Source: Crocinitomicaceae bacterium (lineage in GTDB: Bacteria; Bacteroidota; Bacteroidia; Flavobacteriales_D; Crocinitomicaceae). From it: 64,000 bases of DNA. How positions within the stretch are numbered: position 1 is the first letter of the stretch; every line of letters starts with the position of its first letter. Shown piece after piece: positions 61,147-64,000 of this stretch. Both the position numbers and the translations under genes were made by a program. The DNA is taken from assembly GCA_029252405.1 (NCBI GenBank), contig JAQXBM010000027.1, positions 20,885-84,884 on the forward strand. Direction: 5' to 3'. Below the pieces are notes generated by a model. It was not told where the DNA came from, made no database searches, and saw only the letters and a program-made list of their open reading frames with translations.

Positions 61147-62712
61147 CTAGTGTTGAATAATCACTGGTGCTGTTAATGCTTTATTGTTTATCAAAAACCG
61201 TACAAAATAATTTCCCGAAGGAAGATCTGCAGTTTGCACATTGGCATTTTTGATGTCTTTCAACACCTTTCCGGATGCATCAATCAGTTGACAATTTTCG
61301 TATTCTTCAAATTGATCAATTGTGAAGGACTCGTTAGTAGGATTTGGATAGATAGCCATTGCTTTTCCGCTGCTGTGGATCGTTTGGACAGATGAGGTTC
61401 CTGATGAAACGCTGTATTTATTCAAGAAAATATTTACCGTTCCAGTTCGGACATCCCCCCAAATCGAATAGACAGTATCACCAACAAATTGGACATTCAT
61501 GAAATCATTTCCTGCTCCTTCCAATACCACATCGTGCGGAGCTTGCTGAGAGGAGATGGGAAAGTTCGGTTCGAAATCAGTTGAGTCTTTGTAGCGAATC
61601 ACGCCGTAAATCTCCGTTTCAGTTTGGTATCCGTTTGCGGAGCCATTTCGTCTATCACGCCAGCAAATAGCCACATCTCCATTCTCATTGAACGCTCCCC
61701 AAACGAGATCTTGCATTTTTCCATTTGCTACTGGATCGTCGTTAATTCGGATCGGAGTTGACCAATTGACGGCATCGTAGGTTTCTAGAAAGTAGATATC
61801 CGGGTCTCCGTTTTCCTGTCCGAGCAAGAGCATTGCTAGGTGATTGGGTTCAGAAGGATCGCAAAACATGCTACCTCCTTTTTTGGCGAAAGGATCTTGA
61901 ACCCCTTGAATCAAGACTGTATATGCGTTGTTGTGGTCAATGTCAACGCCCAAACTTGAAGAATAGGACATATAAATATGCGCGAATGGGCTTTGAGACG
62001 TATCGTAACTTGGGTAGTTCGCGTAGAAAGTTCCATTCGGTGCTACCAATGGTGAGTTACCGGCCTGAGAGATTTGGCCCACGTTATAGTTTGTTGAATC
62101 CAAAAAGCGCGGTGTTGAAAATGTTGCTCCTTCATCCGTGCTGACTACTAAATAAGCGTGATAAGGAGGAATCACCAACGTTGGCTGATCCGCGTTAATT
62201 GTTGTCACGAAAATGGCTCCATTATTTGGCCCTGTTGAGTTGTCGATAGCGATCCAAGGTCGGTCGACACACAGCTGGTTTGGACAGTCTAGAACTGATA
62301 TTGCGCTCACCGGGTTTCCCCATGTCGCACCACCATCTGTCGATTTACGAATTAGCACATCGCCTTGGCTAAAATTCAGATTGTCATAATCAACGTAGCA
62401 CATAAACAGGTTTCCGTTCGAGTCGTATTCGAGTGAAACATCTGCTGCCGATTCTGCTCCTGTAATATGTGGAATCTCATTCACGTTCGACCAAGTACTT
62501 CCGCCATCATCAGAATATTTCGATTTTATGATGACTCCTTCTCCCAACTTGAATCCCATCCATGCAGCGACTAAATGTTGGTTGTCATTCGGGTCAATAG
62601 CGAGGTATGGTTCCCCATCGAAAACTGCGGAGTTCGTTAAGTTCAAGTTCTGTGCAAAGCCTAAAAAAGAAAAGGACAACAGGCAACAAATTGCTAGGTA
62701 GTAGGACTTCAT
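61147..62712 (-). CDS. Secreted sialidase-like (BNR-repeat) protein with type IX sorting domain
   Basis: The 521-residue protein has a signal peptide (MKSYYLAICCLLSFSFLGFA) and Asp-box units such as YSDDGGSTWSNV, RKSTDGGATWGNP and VSTDEGATFSTP, so it is a beta-propeller of the exo-sialidase type. RPWIAIDNSTG and WRDRRNG recall the family. The C-terminal domain YPNPTNESFTIDQF and LPSGNYFVRFL is a type A sorting domain. Catalytic residues are not certain, so it may be a binding protein. Confidence 0.87.
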   Translation of the reverse strand: MKSYYLAICCLLSFSFLGFAQNLNLTNSAVFDGEPYLAIDPNDNQHLVAAWMGFKLGEGVIIKSKYSDDGGSTWSNVNEIPHITGAESAADVSLEYDSNGNLFMCYVDYDNLNFSQGDVLIRKSTDGGATWGNPVSAISVLDCPNQLCVDRPWIAIDNSTGPNNGAIFVTTINADQPTLVIPPYHAYLVVSTDEGATFSTPRFLDSTNYNVGQISQAGNSPLVAPNGTFYANYPSYDTSQSPFAHIYMSYSSSLGVDIDHNNAYTVLIQGVQDPFAKKGGSMFCDPSEPNHLAMLLLGQENGDPDIYFLETYDAVNWSTPIRINDDPVANGKMQDLVWGAFNENGDVAICWRDRRNGSANGYQTETEIYGVIRYKDSTDFEPNFPISSQQAPHDVVLEGAGNDFMNVQFVGDTVYSIWGDVRTGTVNIFLNKYSVSSGTSSVQTIHSSGKAMAIYPNPTNESFTIDQFEEYENCQLIDASGKVLKDIKNANVQTADLPSGNYFVRFLINNKALTAPVIIQH

Positions 62713-62757
62713 AGGTCAAATTTTATAGCAAGATACGGGTTTTAGCAATTTTCTTTG

Positions 62758-63951
62758 CTACTTCCTGATCGGCAGAACCTTCCAATAAGAAATGCATCGC
62801 CAGAGCCATTCAAGGGGTCCGAACTTGAAATGCTTCAACCAGAACCAGCTCAAAGGAATTTGACAAGCGAATACAGTTAACACGATTAAGATACAGTATG
62901 AAGCACTGAATGATTCAAAATAACCAAATGTGCGCATGATTAGGTAGCCAATAACGCTCTGCATGATGTAATTCGTGAGCGCCATTCGGCCAACATATTT
63001 CAATGGCGACAATAGTTTTACCCCAACTTTACTTCGTAAAATGTGAACGATGATGATGAGGTATACGAAGGAGATCATTACTTCGGTTAGGAAATAAAGC
63101 GTAATCAAAGTAAAGGAAAGTGCAGAGCCAAATTCTATTTCAAACGCAGTTCTGATCCAATAGTAATAGGTGAAGCGATACGCCATCGAGAGGACAAAAA
63201 TGATTGCGAATGGAGTCCGAATTTTATTGACGAAAGCATCAATTCTATCAATGATACCCTTCTTCACAATGTACAAGCCAAGAAGCGTCATAGCAAGTGC
63301 GAATGGAATAATGAATGAAACGAGAACTGGCATGAAGAAACCATATTCAGTAATTCTCAATGATATTCCTGAAGTGTACGACCCTTTCACTTTCAGTAGT
63401 GCGACGTCTTCCCTGGTCAAATTGGGGAGGCCCTCTGATGGATTTACGTCCAAATAGCTGATGATGTATTCAAAGATTTCATCGAAATAGGGAAATGTGA
63501 AAATGATAATAACCGATAGCAGTATGACATATGGAGGCGTTCGATACATGAGCATCAGTACAAAACCGAAGAGGGCATAGAGATGCAAAATGTCGCCTGA
63601 CCAGATGAATAATATGTGAGCAAGTCCAAAAATCAGCAAAGCGGTAAATCGTCGAATGAGAAATAAAGTGGAACTGGACATTTTATTCCTTAGACTTCTA
63701 ATCTGCAGTGCTACACCTATTCCAAAAAGAAAGGAGAAAATGGGAAAGAACTTACTGAAGAAGAACATTTCTAGAAACCAATAAGCTGATTCATTGATCC
63801 AACTCGCATGATCAATCAACCAATTATCTCGATAAAGAAAACTGGTGTTCATCACAAGAATATTCACCATAAAAATTCCAAGAATGGCGAAGCCACGGAA
63901 GATGTCTAGGTGGAGAATTCGATCAGTGCTAGGTGTTGGCGATTGTTTCAT
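62758..63951 (-). CDS. DUF418 (YeiB-like) membrane protein
   Basis: The 397-residue protein begins with the DUF418 signature RILHLDIFRGFAILGIFMVNI. It has about ten membrane helices, the internal FSFLFGIGVALQI, and the C-terminal DUF418 part PLKYVGRMALTNYIMQSVIGYLI ... FKFGPLEWLWRCISY. Function in this family is not well established; acyltransferase-3-like membrane activity is a common suggestion. The gene starts 49 nt before the right edge of the window. Confidence 0.9.
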   Translation of the reverse strand: MKQSPTPSTDRILHLDIFRGFAILGIFMVNILVMNTSFLYRDNWLIDHASWINESAYWFLEMFFFSKFFPIFSFLFGIGVALQIRSLRNKMSSSTLFLIRRFTALLIFGLAHILFIWSGDILHLYALFGFVLMLMYRTPPYVILLSVIIIFTFPYFDEIFEYIISYLDVNPSEGLPNLTREDVALLKVKGSYTSGISLRITEYGFFMPVLVSFIIPFALAMTLLGLYIVKKGIIDRIDAFVNKIRTPFAIIFVLSMAYRFTYYYWIRTAFEIEFGSALSFTLITLYFLTEVMISFVYLIIIVHILRSKVGVKLLSPLKYVGRMALTNYIMQSVIGYLIMRTFGYFESFSASYCILIVLTVFACQIPLSWFWLKHFKFGPLEWLWRCISYWKVLPIRK

Positions 63952-64000
63952 TTAATATGAAGATAGCTGTTCTTTTAACGGAGTGAATATAAATCAAAAA

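Noticed and set aside
61147..62712. True sialidase activity
   Set aside because: Asp-box units show the propeller fold, but the Arg triad and nucleophile Tyr could not be placed.
1..64000. CRISPR array, tRNA, rRNA or insertion sequence
   Set aside because: No regularly spaced direct repeats of CRISPR size, no tRNA cloverleaf with GTTCGA-type arm in an intergenic space, no rRNA sequence and no transposase motif were found by eye; a tRNAscan or ISfinder run could still find something missed.

Overview
The window is a chromosome segment from a member of the Bacteroidota, most likely a marine or freshwater Flavobacteriales (a Crocinitomicaceae/Fluviicola-like genome would fit; this is inference). 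The evidence is gliding-motility/type IX secretion genes (gldM, gldN and a second gldN-type gene), about ten secreted proteins ending in a type IX sorting domain (a PNP-containing stretch and a final GxYxxx-type strand), many Bacteroidota-typical families (DUF5777, DUF4907, choice-of-anchor V, DUF4836-like), and few Shine-Dalgarno sites. No rRNA, tRNA, CRISPR array or insertion sequence was recognised.

Layout. 1-3894: 3' part of gldM, then gldN and a gldO-like paralogue. 3895-6955: a large inverted repeat, a DUF547 lipoprotein, an unknown secreted protein, a repeat-rich spacer, and a ybaB-mthfs pair. 7075-10245: a four-gene cytochrome/DUF5777/choice-of-anchor V operon behind a 16-nt dyad. 10305-15307: SRPBCC protein, a Crp/Fnr regulator with a TTGAC-N4-GTCAA dyad at its 3' end, two poorly known proteins, msrB and a secreted sialidase-like protein. 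15723-17359: two tandem PPK2 polyphosphate kinases. 17547-20132: three tandem 55-56 aa DUF1843-type peptides, a hairpin, a radical SAM/SPASM protein with a C-terminal zinc ribbon, and an overlapping SAM methyltransferase. This looks like a peptide-modification cassette. 20129-23726: lytic transglycosylase-like protein, yidD, and a glycosidase-like protein. 23699-31078: a minus-strand operon of an FAD oxidoreductase, a membrane Fe-S protein and three glycosyltransferases.

31528-37276 is a compact molybdenum island: modC, two molybdenum-storage-protein (MoSto) subunits, an ABC ATPase plus ABC-2 permease, modA and modB. Its genes overlap or nearly touch from mosB onward, and it looks more AT-rich than its surroundings. 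Two tandem DUF486 membrane proteins follow. 38407-40220 returns to housekeeping genes (accA, ispE). 40237-40614 is a small membrane-anchored gene broken by one amber codon.

40638-47679 holds secreted FG-GAP, SGNH/PKD and other surface proteins, creD, and a nitroreductase; pirin follows. 48578-52111 is a lemA-like/TPM/TPM operon. 52565-58940 is a tightly coupled six-gene operon of a GEVED-like protein, four Kelch-repeat proteins and a DUF4907 lipoprotein. The window ends with an ankyrin-repeat protein, a sialidase-like secreted protein and a DUF418 membrane protein.

The two most interesting systems are the peptide/radical SAM/methyltransferase cassette and the MoSto island. All function calls come from reading motifs by eye; no database search was run.
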